Origin: Candidatus Uhrbacteria bacterium
GTDB lineage: Bacteria; Patescibacteriota; Patescibacteriia; UBA9934
DNA: 23,323 bases
Reading direction: 5' to 3'
NCBI GenBank assembly: GCA_003453595.1
Contig: DMOG01000025.1
Coordinates: 1 to 23,323 of the forward strand
Below the pieces are notes generated by a model. The model ran no database searches and had not been told where the DNA came from. It was given only the letters and a program-made list of their open reading frames with translations. Shown here piece by piece: positions 13,521 through 23,000 of the stretch. The position numbers and the translations under genes are program-made. Every line of letters starts with the position of its first letter. Within the stretch, counting starts at the first letter, position 1.

Positions 13521-14465
13521 ATGAGAATCGGGATATTGAGCTTTGTAGCTGGTCCAAAAAAATTAGCGATCGGAACAAAGCGAATCATTCGCGAAGCAAA
13601 ATCTCGCGGACATAAAGTCAAAGTTTTTTACAGCCCTTATGTTGGACTTGAATTTGGTAACGGGAAAAAAATAACTTACCAAGGAATTGCCATAGATCCA
13701 AAAAAATACGATGTTATTGTTGTCCGCCCAGGCTTTACACAAGATCCAAGCATTAATGCATCAATTATCAAACAATTCCAGCTAGCTGGATTTTATGTTT
13801 TAAATGGATACATTGGCGTATTCCGTGCGAAAAACAAAATCCGTACCTTGCAAATGCTTGATCATTTCGGTGTCCCTGTTCCAAAAACTCTGGTTGTCCG
13901 CGATCCACAACTTCTCGCACAAGCATCAGAAGAGTTTCTTTTTCCAGTCATCATCAAAGTCATCTTTGGCACCCATGGCAAAGGCGTGTTTATTGCCGAA
14001 TCAAAGCGATCATTAAAACCAATTGTTGAATATCTAATCGCCAAGGAAAAAGGTCCGGTGTCATTGCAAGAATATATTCAAGAAGCAAAAGGATGCGACC
14101 TTCGAGTTTTCGTGCTTGGAAAAAAAGTGGTAGCAACAATGATGAGAGTTGCTAAAAGCGGAGAATTTCGAGCAAACTTTCATCAAGGCGGTAGCGTTCA
14201 AGTAGCTGATTTAAGTGATGAAGAAAAACGAATAGCCATTAAAGCGTCACAAGTAATGGGGCTTGATATTTCCGGAGTAGATATTTTGCGCACGCACAAA
14301 GGACCAAAAGTGATTGAGGTAAACTCAAATCCTGGAATTGAAGGAATTAGCAAAGGATCAGGAGTTGATGTGGCGGCCAAGATTGTAACTTTCATTGAAC
14401 ACCGAGTAGAAAAATACGGAGTCCGTCGCAAAAGACCGTTGCCAAAAAGATTAATGAAAGAGTAA
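13521..14465 (+). CDS. RimK-like ATP-grasp ligase
   Basis: 314 residues. N-terminal pre-ATP-grasp domain (RIGILSFVAGPKKL, then DVIVVRPGF). ATP-grasp domain from about residue 100: NKIRTLQMLDHFGVPVPKT, PVIIKVIFGTHGKGVF (nucleotide lysine and glycine loop), SLQEYIQEAKGCDLRVFVLG, and the Mg-binding end KVIEVNSNPGIEGI with Glu/Asn ligands. This pattern is that of RimK, which adds glutamates to ribosomal protein S6, and of related amino-acid ligases (LysX, MptN). The final ~25 residues are strongly basic (RRKRPLPKRLMK), suggesting RNA or ribosome contact. Substrate not assignable. Confidence 0.85.
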   Translation: MRIGILSFVAGPKKLAIGTKRIIREAKSRGHKVKVFYSPYVGLEFGNGKKITYQGIAIDPKKYDVIVVRPGFTQDPSINASIIKQFQLAGFYVLNGYIGVFRAKNKIRTLQMLDHFGVPVPKTLVVRDPQLLAQASEEFLFPVIIKVIFGTHGKGVFIAESKRSLKPIVEYLIAKEKGPVSLQEYIQEAKGCDLRVFVLGKKVVATMMRVAKSGEFRANFHQGGSVQVADLSDEEKRIAIKASQVMGLDISGVDILRTHKGPKVIEVNSNPGIEGISKGSGVDVAAKIVTFIEHRVEKYGVRRKRPLPKRLMKE

Positions 14466-14495
14466 AACCAAACCAACACGAAAGTCGAACCTTCC

Positions 14496-14525
14496 AAAAG
14501 ACCGGGGTAACCCGGTCTTTTTTTT
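14496..14525 (+). terminator. Strong intrinsic terminator after the RimK-like gene
   Basis: Arms AAAAGACCGGG and CCCGGTCTTTT, GTAA tetraloop, continuing into a run of eight T. Confidence 0.9.
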
Positions 14526-14651
14526 GGATGAAATAATATTATTATTATTGCGCAACATGTTTTATACTAATTTACTGGTCTTTTTGGTTGACAAATATCA
14601 TTTTCTGGGCAAAGATAATTGCAGAACCTGCAACTGCCTAAGGAGACGACC

Positions 14652-15230
14652 ATGATCACCAATGTGTACCTGGTAGTCTGCCCCAGGCAGACCACACAAC
14701 GTAAAGTTCCGGCGTTTGATTTGGTCAGATCCATTCCGACCAACATCACTCGCCTATGCTTTCCGCCAAACCCTGCCGGCTTGCACTGCGCAAGCACAAT
14801 CGCCGAACTGCGCGGAAGGCAAATCAGAACAATCATCTGCGACGCTCGCATGAGCAGTCCGTCAGACGAGCCAAGCGCTAAGGGATTTAGCAAGCTTGAT
14901 CGCTACGCTACCTATGTGGAGCGTTCACGACAGACCGGTAAAGAGACGCTGAGCTTGATTTCGTACCTCAGGCAACACTACCCAAGATGGTACGAGAAAA
15001 TTCAGGCACAGAAGCGAGAAGACCTAATGTCGATTTTGGCCAAAGAAAGGGTCAATGTTCTCAACGCTGTCCTGGTATGTCAGAATCCTCTTTCCGAGCT
15101 CTTTGCATTCCTGCTCTGCAAAGTGGCAATACAAAGGCCGAGGGCTTGGCAAGTCATGCGCCTGCACCGTGACGGACATTCCGGGCTGTTCATCCTGCAG
15201 AACGCTGGCATGACTCCGTCAAAACCGTAA
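14652..15230 (+). CDS. GC-rich gene, degenerate histidine-phosphatase-like protein
   Basis: 192 residues from ATG at 14652, fixed by AAGGAG 6 nt upstream. The N-terminus NVYLVVCPRQTTQRK lines up with the histidine phosphatase start (LVRHGxTxxN), but the catalytic RHG is replaced by PRQ. NPAGLHCASTIAELRGRQIRTIICDARM matches the family's G-x-x-x-A...L...I...SxL region. AVLVCQNPLSELFAFLL matches the second catalytic block, with the usual S-H-G-G turned into Q-N-P-L. Both catalytic histidines are therefore missing, so a non-enzymatic role is likely. The gene is richer in GC than its neighbours and flanked by its own terminator. A TTGACA at 14588-14593 may be the -35 of a promoter giving a ~40-nt leader. 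The family call is motif-based. Confidence 0.6.
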   Translation: MITNVYLVVCPRQTTQRKVPAFDLVRSIPTNITRLCFPPNPAGLHCASTIAELRGRQIRTIICDARMSSPSDEPSAKGFSKLDRYATYVERSRQTGKETLSLISYLRQHYPRWYEKIQAQKREDLMSILAKERVNVLNAVLVCQNPLSELFAFLLCKVAIQRPRAWQVMRLHRDGHSGLFILQNAGMTPSKP

Positions 15231-15235
15231 CTCAA

Positions 15236-15276
15236 ACGCCCGCGCTTCCTCGAAGGCCCGGGCGTGATCTGTTTTT
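15236..15276 (+). terminator. Terminator of the phosphatase-like gene
   Basis: Arms ACGCCCGCGC and GCCCGGGCGT (one mismatch), 10-nt loop, then GATCTGTTTTT. It lies 6 bp past the stop codon. Confidence 0.8.
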
Positions 15277-15298
15277 AATTCCAATATATATATCGGCT

Positions 15299-16591
15299 CT
15301 ATTGCCGTAACCATTTCTCTTCCTGACGAACCAACAACTCCGATGCGCGTAATGGTTCAGCCATCAAATCCTTCACAACTCTTTCCATGCGTGATGACTG
15401 GGATCCTTTAACATAAACAATATCCCCTTCTTGAATCTCGCGATCCAAATATCTACCTGCTTCCTCGCTGGTGGCAAACCATTCGATCGCCTCTTTGTAC
15501 ATGCCGGCCTCCTCGGCCGCCTCGACTGCAACTCGCATACTTTCCCCCACAGCCACAAACACATCAGCAACCTCGGCAACCTTCATACCAATCAAACGAT
15601 GCTCCTGCTTAGTATATTGTCCAAGCTCTGCCATTTGTCCAAGCGCGGCGATTTTTCGATCCTTGCCCTCAAGTAATGTAAAAGCGCGCAAGGCCTCAAG
15701 TCCATTTTGCATGGCAGCCGGAGCTGCGTTGTATGAGTCATCAATAATCAATGATCCTTTAATTCCGGCAATTGGATTTAACCTGCCTGGAACTGGGCAC
15801 AACTCTTTTGTTATTTTTTGCATTGCAAGTGTCACATTAACATCCATCTGTCGCGCAACCGTTAAAGCACAAAGTGCTGACATAAGCGGCGCATAGCCAA
15901 TCATATTATTTAATTCCAGCGTTCCATAAACCTCACCACTGATAGTTATCTCTGATCGAGTGACAATAAATGTCTCGCCAACAGAAAAATGCGCATCGAC
16001 TCGAGTTTCCAACTCCATGTTATTAAATGTGTTTTCAATTGACCTTGATCCGTACTTGACCACGCGCTCGTTTGCATTTTCTTCCATAGCCCTGACTTTC
16101 TCATCATCCTCATTTAAAATCACACAACCACCCTGCAAAACGCATTGAGCCAACTTTGCCTTTTCACCAGCCAGTGAATGCACGCTTTGAAAATTTGCAG
16201 CGTGAACTGTTGAGATTCCAGTAACAACAGCAACATTTGGTCGGGCCAGCGCACAAAGCTTATCCATATCCCCTGGCTTATCAATTCCATACTCAAGAAC
16301 CAAGACTTGTGGAAAATCTTTAACCCAATATGATCGCCAAAAAAGCGCGAGCCAGCCAAATGGGTTTTTACCTGGACTTTTTTCCCCTAAAATCGTCAAT
16401 GGTACACCAAACTCATTATTGTAATTTTTTTTTGCTGTTCTAACTTTATATTTAGCTGACAACACAAGCGCAATCGCTTCTTTGGCTGATGTCTTGCCAA
16501 CCGACCCAGTGATCGCCACAATCTTTGGGTTAAACTTACTCAAAATCGACTTAGCCCTTGATCGGAGTAGATAGATAATCAAATTTTTCAT
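15299..16591 (-). CDS. murF: MurF-type UDP-MurNAc-tripeptide D-Ala-D-Ala ligase, short N-terminus
   Basis: 430 residues. The Mur ligase central domain begins almost at once: VAITGSVGKTS (P-loop 29-35), then YNNEFGVPLTIL and VLVLEYGIDKPGDM (family acid motif), HAANFQSV and EKAKL (carbamylated-lysine region). The C-terminal domain has PGRLNPI, LIIDDSYNAAP, ALGQMAELG and VYVKGSQSSRMERVV. It would add D-Ala-D-Ala to the peptidoglycan precursor in the cytoplasm. The N-terminal UDP-binding domain of ordinary MurF (about 80 residues) is reduced to a short, basic, hydrophobic stretch (MKNLIIYLLRSRAKSIL), so substrate recognition may differ. It lies 42 bp behind the PBP gene, which places both in one wall-synthesis unit; a TATACT box at 16606-16601 may give an extra promoter. 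Confidence 0.88.
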   Translation of the reverse strand: MKNLIIYLLRSRAKSILSKFNPKIVAITGSVGKTSAKEAIALVLSAKYKVRTAKKNYNNEFGVPLTILGEKSPGKNPFGWLALFWRSYWVKDFPQVLVLEYGIDKPGDMDKLCALARPNVAVVTGISTVHAANFQSVHSLAGEKAKLAQCVLQGGCVILNEDDEKVRAMEENANERVVKYGSRSIENTFNNMELETRVDAHFSVGETFIVTRSEITISGEVYGTLELNNMIGYAPLMSALCALTVARQMDVNVTLAMQKITKELCPVPGRLNPIAGIKGSLIIDDSYNAAPAAMQNGLEALRAFTLLEGKDRKIAALGQMAELGQYTKQEHRLIGMKVAEVADVFVAVGESMRVAVEAAEEAGMYKEAIEWFATSEEAGRYLDREIQEGDIVYVKGSQSSRMERVVKDLMAEPLRASELLVRQEEKWLRQ

Positions 16592-16633
16592 ATTAATTAT
16601 AGTATAAAGTAGAAAGCGAAAAGTAGAAAGACG

Positions 16634-18538
16634 CTACCTCGTTGGTGGGATTTCTAGATAATCAAGAATAAACTCAGCAATTTCTCCAAAAATTGGCGCA
16701 GCCGTACTTTCTCCCCATTCTGTAGTTCTTGGGTGATCGATTCGTACGACAATCACAAACCTTGGATCTTCAACCGGAGCAAAGCCAGCAAACGATCCAA
16801 TTGTTATTCCTTGTTCATATCCACTTGCATCTTTTTTCGCCACCTGAGCAGTTCCTGTTTTTCCAGCAACATAATAACCATCAACAGCCGCCAGTCTACC
16901 ATGACCATTTTCCACCACCTGAACCATCATAGCACCCACAGTTGTTGCTGCCTTACTATCAATCACTTGTCGAATTTTGCGCGGCTGAGTGTCCTCAACT
17001 GTGCCATCAGTATATCTTTTTTCCTCGACAATATATGGTTGCATCAACCAACCACCATTAGCCATGGCACTATAGGCTGATGCAATTTGTAATGGTGTGA
17101 CTGTAATTCCTTGTCCATAGCTAGCAGTTGCATAATAAATCTCTGAATTTTTTGCTAAAGATGCCAGCGTTCCGGTCGCCTCACTATCAAGCTCAATACC
17201 TGACAAAGTGCCAAAACCAAAATCTTCTAAATAATGCGTCATTACTTCCCCGCCCATTTTTCGCATTACATAGATCATCCCAGTATTAAGTGAATTTTCC
17301 AAAACCTCAGTCATGGTCTGAACCCCGTGTGCTTTTAAATCTGAATTGTGAATTGTATACTCATTGATTTTTTCTTCACCAGTATCAACATATGTTTCAG
17401 ATGCAGTAACTGCTCCCATATCCAGGGCGGCCGCCATGACAATTGGCTTAAAGACAGATCCTGGTTCATAGGCATCAAAAATCGATCCATTATTATAAAT
17501 CTCAATACTTTCAACCTCATTGTAAATATTTGGATCAAAGTCAGGCGCATTGCACATGGCAATAATACGGCCAGTGCTTGGATCCATCACAACCACACTT
17601 CCGCCATCTGCATCATATTTTTCAACTCCCTCGCTTAAGGCTTTGCAAGCTGTGTATTGAATGGTTCGATCAATTGTTAAAAGTATATCTCCCCCATCCA
17701 CAGCTGGATCAAAATCACGCTTACCAACACCAATCCAGCTTCCACCAATATCTGTCACAATATCCAAAAATCCATTTGCGCCTGAAAGAAAATCATTAAA
17801 ATATCCTTCAATGCCATATTGGCCATTCATGCCTTCATCTGTTCTTGATACAAATCCTAGAACATGACCACCAACATTTGCTTCCGGATAGGATCGCACG
17901 CCTTCTAAAACATGATAAATACCAGTTAAATTAAGATCTAAAATTTTATTTAAAGTTGACTCTGGTACATTGCGAGCGACTGGTTCGTAAGGATCATTTT
18001 CTTTTGATAGTCGCGTTAAAAGAAGTTCATAGTCTGACGCCTCGGGCTCTAGCGATTCATCGTCTACCATAGAAGGATCTGATGATCCTTCTTCATCTGG
18101 AAAATCTGCAGTAAACAAACCATCAAAGATTCCGCCGCTCTGTGCTTGAACTTCAGGCTCCACAAAAACATCTGTAATCTCATATCCTAAAATTCTGGCT
18201 AGCGACTTTGCAGTTGACTCTGGATCTTCAATTTTTCTTGGTTCAGCAAAAACAAAAGCGCGAGATTCATTTGTTGCCACTACATACTCAGAGCCGTCTT
18301 TCCAATCACTCATTAAAATATCTCCACGGTTTGCTATTAATTCCTCATAAACATCGTGCTGACCAGAAGCTAAATCTTGGTAAAACTGAGCATTAACAAT
18401 TTGCAGCAAAAATAATTTAGCGCCAATCACACAGGCAAATACTAAAAAAAATAAACGCAGGTATTTCAATCGAGTCTCAAAGCACGAGTCTGATGACACA
18501 TTTGACGAGCGTTTTTTATCGTTTACTGGCATGTCCAT
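16634..18538 (-). CDS. Class B penicillin-binding protein (FtsI/PBP2-like transpeptidase)
   Basis: 634 residues. A single membrane anchor (LRLFFLVFACVIGAKLFLLQ, about 28-47) leads to the dimerisation region with ANRGDIL and ANVGGHVLGFV. The transpeptidase domain carries the serine motif SVFK (Ser361, Lys364), SLN (Ser416) and KTG (560-562). It cross-links septal or lateral peptidoglycan outside the membrane. Between about 120 and 180 there is a very acidic insertion (DEEGSSDPSMVDDESLEPE) not usual for FtsI. No PASTA domains are visible at the C-terminus. Grouped with murF as in dcw-type clusters; the FtsI assignment over other class B PBPs rests mainly on this. The ATG at 18538 or 18532 could be the start. 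Confidence 0.88.
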   Translation of the reverse strand: MDMPVNDKKRSSNVSSDSCFETRLKYLRLFFLVFACVIGAKLFLLQIVNAQFYQDLASGQHDVYEELIANRGDILMSDWKDGSEYVVATNESRAFVFAEPRKIEDPESTAKSLARILGYEITDVFVEPEVQAQSGGIFDGLFTADFPDEEGSSDPSMVDDESLEPEASDYELLLTRLSKENDPYEPVARNVPESTLNKILDLNLTGIYHVLEGVRSYPEANVGGHVLGFVSRTDEGMNGQYGIEGYFNDFLSGANGFLDIVTDIGGSWIGVGKRDFDPAVDGGDILLTIDRTIQYTACKALSEGVEKYDADGGSVVVMDPSTGRIIAMCNAPDFDPNIYNEVESIEIYNNGSIFDAYEPGSVFKPIVMAAALDMGAVTASETYVDTGEEKINEYTIHNSDLKAHGVQTMTEVLENSLNTGMIYVMRKMGGEVMTHYLEDFGFGTLSGIELDSEATGTLASLAKNSEIYYATASYGQGITVTPLQIASAYSAMANGGWLMQPYIVEEKRYTDGTVEDTQPRKIRQVIDSKAATTVGAMMVQVVENGHGRLAAVDGYYVAGKTGTAQVAKKDASGYEQGITIGSFAGFAPVEDPRFVIVVRIDHPRTTEWGESTAAPIFGEIAEFILDYLEIPPTR

Positions 18539-18629
18539 ATTTTACCCTACCCAGAGATGATAATACAGCTCCCGGCCAAAATTACCGCAATCCCAACCCA
18601 TGCAATCCGATAGCCCACAATTCGACCAC

Positions 18630-18657
18630 AAAAAAACCCGAGCAAGCGCTCAGGTTT
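18630..18657 (-). terminator. Terminator of the DUF4178-like gene
   Basis: On the minus strand, arms AAACCTGAGC and GCTCGGGTTT (one G-U pair) with a GCTT loop run into seven T. It separates the gene at 18686-19123 from the PBP gene. Confidence 0.88.
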
Positions 18658-18685
18658 ATTCCTCAATGATCTGGATTCCGTACTC

Positions 18686-19123
18686 CTACACCTCTTGCAA
18701 ATCTTCCTCAGTGATTGTCCATCCGATAGCTGACTGAATAACATCAGCGGCAACTTCGTACTCGGTTAATCGCAATATATCTCCCCGTGGTGATTCATAT
18801 TCCTTAAATTCAACTGTATCAATCTGCTCGTCTTCCTCATCTAAAACTTTTCCGTTAGCTTCGTAGGAAAATTCATAATCATCTCCTCCGTAAAATACTG
18901 CTCCATCATTTGGCTCTAGCTCTTCATCAATATCCTCAAACATCCGAATCTCTTCAGTATCTGCATCAATACATAACCAAACATTCTCTTCTCCACGAAT
19001 CCAATACTGGATTTCCCCACTTGATAAATTTACTTTGTTGACCTGAGTTGGCTGAAATGTTTTATCGTTAATAACGATAGCTTGCTCTTTAAGAAGAGCT
19101 TCAAGGGCAATGTTTACATCCAT
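18686..19123 (-). CDS. DUF4178-like protein
   Basis: 145 residues from ATG at 19123 (MDVNIALEALLKEQ). The central part, SSGEIQYWIRGEENVWLCIDADTEEIRMFEDI, matches the look of DUF4178: a small beta-rich domain with a conserved W-L after a YW. The protein is very acidic (EELEPND, DEEDEQID). No signal or membrane segment. DUF4178 proteins often occur near stress or membrane-remodelling genes, but nothing here supports a precise role. A TTG start at 19156 in the same frame would include the promoter and is rejected. Confidence 0.6.
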   Translation of the reverse strand: MDVNIALEALLKEQAIVINDKTFQPTQVNKVNLSSGEIQYWIRGEENVWLCIDADTEEIRMFEDIDEELEPNDGAVFYGGDDYEFSYEANGKVLDEEDEQIDTVEFKEYESPRGDILRLTEYEVAADVIQSAIGWTITEEDLQEV

Positions 19124-19146
19124 AAATATAATGAATAATTTTAAGC

Positions 19147-19174
19147 AGTATAACAATTGAATTTTTTGTGTAAA
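19147..19174 (-). promoter_or_regulatory. Promoter of the DUF4178-like gene
   Basis: Minus strand: TTTACA (19174-19169), 16-bp spacer, TATACT (19152-19147). The ATG is 23 nt further on, so this mRNA would have a short leader. Confidence 0.7.
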
Positions 19175-19198
19175 GGGTATTTTTCGTGATATCCACAG

Positions 19199-19774
19199 CT
19201 AGTAATCCAACCCCTCTCTTGCTTTGACTCCAGAATAAAAATAATGCTTTTGCATTTTGACTTCAGAAATCAAATCAGCAACATCGATCAACTCTTTAAC
19301 TGGGTTGCGACCAGTCATAATTACCTCAACATTTGGCTTCCGAATATTGATCACATCAACAACTTCTTGGGCGTTTAGCATTTCAAGCGCAACTGTTGAA
19401 TTAATCTCATCAAGGATTACCAAATCATAATTTCCTGACAACATTGTTTCCTGAGCAACAACTAAACCTTGACGTGCCTGCAAGCGATCTTCATCATTGA
19501 TCGAAAAATCAAACTTACCATTTGCCTCAATCCTGTCTCGGCCAAATGCTTGATAATCAATCTGACCAATCTTATCAAGAATCGCCCGCTCGTTATAATG
19601 ATCTTTTCCACCTTTGTCAAAAAATATAATCATAACTCTTCTACCAGAGCCGGCACAACGCATCGCCTGACCAAGCGCTGAAGTCGTCTTACCCTTCCCG
19701 TCACCATGGATCAACTGCACGAGTCCATAACCTTGGTGACCCAATATTTTTTTATCTATCTGTTGCGTCCGCAT
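19199..19774 (-). CDS. cobO: Corrinoid (cob(I)alamin) adenosyltransferase
   Basis: 191 residues. LIHGDGKGKTTSALGQAMRCAG gives the P-loop (24-31) of the CobA/CobO/BtuR family, in which ATP binds in reverse orientation; DLVILDEINST (Walker-B-like) and VIMTGRNPVKELIDVADLISE are the other family signatures. It transfers the adenosyl group of ATP to Co(I) corrinoid, giving adenosylcobalamin. The gene lies directly downstream of the class II ribonucleotide reductase, which needs that cofactor. No cobalamin biosynthesis genes are present here, so a salvaged corrinoid is the likely substrate. Its 250-bp leader contains hairpins and a TATACT box, so it may be transcribed separately. Confidence 0.92.
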   Translation of the reverse strand: MRTQQIDKKILGHQGYGLVQLIHGDGKGKTTSALGQAMRCAGSGRRVMIIFFDKGGKDHYNERAILDKIGQIDYQAFGRDRIEANGKFDFSINDEDRLQARQGLVVAQETMLSGNYDLVILDEINSTVALEMLNAQEVVDVINIRKPNVEVIMTGRNPVKELIDVADLISEVKMQKHYFYSGVKAREGLDY

Positions 19775-19812
19775 AATCTAATATCAATGTTAATTTCTTC
19801 ATCCTCATGCTA

Positions 19813-19840
19813 CACGAATCAATAGATTCGTGAAAGTATA
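19813..19840 (-). promoter_or_regulatory. -10 box and start-site hairpin of the cobO gene
   Basis: Minus strand TATACT at 19840-19835, followed 2 nt later by an 8-bp hairpin CACGAATC/GATTCGTG (19832-19813) that spans the expected transcription start. It could be an operator or an RNA 5' hairpin. The leader to ATG is about 60 nt. No cobalamin-riboswitch core could be recognised. Confidence 0.45.
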
Positions 19841-19890
19841 ATATATTTCTTTTAGAATTGTACTTTAATCAATCAAACTATTACTTATTC

Positions 19891-19923
19891 ACACCTCTTC
19901 GCTCTTTGAGAGCACCGAGGTGT
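19891..19923. other. Two-tier hairpin between the nrdJ and cobO genes
   Basis: Outer arms ACACCTC/GAGGTGT (7 bp), a 3x3 internal loop, inner arms GCTCT/AGAGC and a 3-nt loop. There is no T tail on either strand, so it does not look like a plain terminator. It may be an RNA-processing or stabilising element. Confidence 0.4.
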
Positions 19924-19953
19924 ACGGCAAGAATTTGAACTCCTAACTTGAGA

Positions 19954-19985
19954 CGAAAGAATCACCCGGCCGGGTGATTCTTTCG
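19954..19985. terminator. 32-bp perfect palindrome after the nrdJ gene
   Basis: CGAAAGAATCACCCGG and its exact reverse complement without any spacer. It lies 40 bp past the reductase stop codon; as RNA it would form a long hairpin followed on the minus strand by TCTC, a weak T tail. Likely transcription end or mRNA 3' protection. Confidence 0.6.
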
Positions 19986-20024
19986 CTCTTACGACCCAAA
20001 TTGTTTAAAACTACGGAACAGAGA

Positions 20025-23000
20025 CTAGCTGCAACCTGAAGTTGATCCGCAGTTTAGACACTTATAACAAGCTCCGTTTCGTACCATAACTGATCCACAG
20101 GTATCGCATGCTGGTGCATCAGCCAGGTTATCAAATGTCATAGTTAACTTTTCTGATGTAACCTCAGACACAACTTCTTTTATAGCGCAGTCAACTGACT
20201 TTCCAAATAACTGTTCTTGTTCTTTTTTTTCACTTACCTGAGACCCAACTTCTGGAACTACCAAACTTGGTTCCTCTGATTCAACAACTGGCTCAGCAAT
20301 AACATTGATTCCAACTTGCCTTTGTTCTTCACCTGACAAAAACTTGAAAGCCATCCATCGGAAAATGTAATCAACAATCGATTTTGCTACCCGAATATTT
20401 GGATTGCTGGTAAATCCAGATGGCTCAAACCGCATGTGAACAAACTTATTAACTAATACTTGCAATGGAACTCCATATTGCAATGCCATTGAAACGCTAG
20501 TAGCAAATGCATCCATCAATCCACTAATAACTGACCCCTGTTTTGACATTGTCACAAATAACTCTCCTGGTGTGCAATCATCATACAATCCAACCGTAAT
20601 ATATCCTTTATAACTAGCAATACTAAAGCGATGAGTAATTGATTTTCGCTCATCAGGCATACGACGGCGACGAGGGGCAAGATCTGACTTTGTAACTTTT
20701 ACAGTAGCAACTTCATTAACATCTTTCTTAATCTCCACAGTCTCTTTAACCTCCTCCTTCTTTTCTCCCTCCGAGGTAGTTAATGCTTGTTGTCGTTTTG
20801 ATCCATCGCGATAAATCGCAATTGCCTTTAATCCCATTTTCCAGCCTTCCAAATAAACATCACCGATGTCCTCAATTGTGGCATTGTTTGGCATGTTAAC
20901 AGTTTTACTAATAGCACCAGACAAAAATGGCTGCACAGCTGACATCATTCGCAAATGACCCATGTAATGTATGGTTCGTGTTCCGTTCTTGGCCTTAAAT
21001 GCACAATCAAAAACTGATAAGTGATTATCTTGCAAATGTGGTGCTCCCTCGATTGTGTCTGTTTTTTCAATATAGTCATTAATTTCTCTTATTTGCTCAT
21101 GACTATAGCCAAGCCGAGCCAATGCTTCGGGAACTGTTTGGTTTAATATTTTTATCATTCCACCACCAACCAACCATTTATATTTTACCAAGGCAATGTC
21201 TGGCTCTACTCCAGTGGTGTCACAATCCATCATAAAGGCAATAGTGCCGGTTGGAGCTAGAACTGAAAGCTGTGCATTTCTCACACCATGTTTTCTTGTG
21301 CCGTCAAGTGCGTTATCCCAAGACTTTCTTGCTTCAAATAATAAATCAGCTGGCACACTATCTGAACTTATATCATAGGCGGCTTGTCTGTGCCTTTGAA
21401 TAACCTCTTGAACTGACTCTTTGTTTTCTTCATAAGCTTCGAATGTACCAATTTTTTCCGCTATTTTTGTTGATTGGTAATAAGTATTACCAGTGAGCAA
21501 CGCAGTGATTGTGGCAGCTAAATTACGACCTTCTTGCGAATCGTATGCCAAACCACGACTCATTAAAAGCGCTCCCAAGTTTGCATAACCAATTCCCAAC
21601 GGTCGGAAACGATGAGAATTATGCTCAATGGCTGGTGTTGGATAACTTGAGTTTCCAATAATTATTTCCATGGCAGTAATCATGATATCTGACGCATGCT
21701 TGAAGGACTCAACATCAAATTCCATTTTGCCATTTATTTCCTTTCGGAAAGCCATCAGGTTTAACGATGACAAATTGCAGGCACTGTCATCGAGAAACAT
21801 GTATTCTGAACATGGATTTGATGCATTAATTCTGCCTGAATTTTTACAAGTGTGCCAAGTGTTTACAGTTGTATCATATTGGATACCAGGATCACCGCAC
21901 TGCCAAGCTGCATCACACATTTTTCTGTAAAGCTCCTTAGCCGGATATGAAACTGAATCTTCGCCAGTAGTAATTTCACGGGTTACCCAATCTTTTCCTT
22001 CAACCACAGCTTTCATGAAAGCATCACTAACCCGTACAGAGTTATTAGCATTTTGAAAAAAGATTGATCCATAGGCGTCTCCATCCATTGACGCATCATA
22101 ACCAGCCTCAATTAAAGCCCATGCTTTTTTCTCTTCTTTGACTTTGCATTCAATAAACTCTTCAATATCTGGGTGATCAATATTTAAAATAACCATCTTA
22201 GCTGCTCGTCGTGTTTTTCCGCCTGATTTCACCACACCAGCAAAAGCATCAAATCCCTTCATAAAAGAAACAGGGCCAGACGATCTTCCGTTTGATCCTC
22301 CTAAAAATTCCTTTGATGATCGCAAACCGCTAAGGTTTGACCCGGTTCCTGACCCTTGCTTAAACAACATGCTCTCGGTTGATGCTAGTTGCATAATCGA
22401 ACGCATGTCATCGTCAACGGAATTGATAAAACAAGCAGAACATTGTGGCTGTGGATTGATTCCCACATTAAACCAAACCGGACTATTAAATGATGCTTTT
22501 TGATTTATCAAAATTGATATCAGCTCATCCTCAAATACCTGCGCATCCTGCGCGCTATAAAAATATCCATCCTGTCGTCCCCAGTTTGAAACAGTTGTAG
22601 CCACTCGTCCCATTAGCTGTTTCATTGATGCTTCGCGCTCTGCAGTCCCAACTCTGCCACGGAAATACTTTTGCGCAACTATATTTGTTGCAGTCTGCGA
22701 CCAAAACTTTGGAGTCTCGATATCAGTTTGTTCAAAAATGATTTTTCCGTTTGAATCAGAGATAGACGCTGTGCGCATTTCCCATTGAATCTCATCATAG
22801 GGATGAATACCTTCGTGGGTAAAATGCCTTGCAAAACGCAGACCATGACCATAAATTGGCGATTTTGATCGAGCTGGAATCAAAGTCTGACGATGTCGCA
22901 TGAACTTAGTAGCCACATGCATTAGATTGTTATCAATCAATGTCATGCAAATTACTTCTCGAATATCACCTGTATTTGGAACTGTATGACCATCATAAAT

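Noticed and set aside
18547..18634. Hydrophobic minus-strand segment (GYRIAWVGIAVILAGSCIII) between the terminator and the PBP gene
   Set aside because: It resembles the last helix of an EamA/DMT transporter, but its frame starts inside another gene, crosses a strong terminator and is too short to support more than a possible gene scrap.
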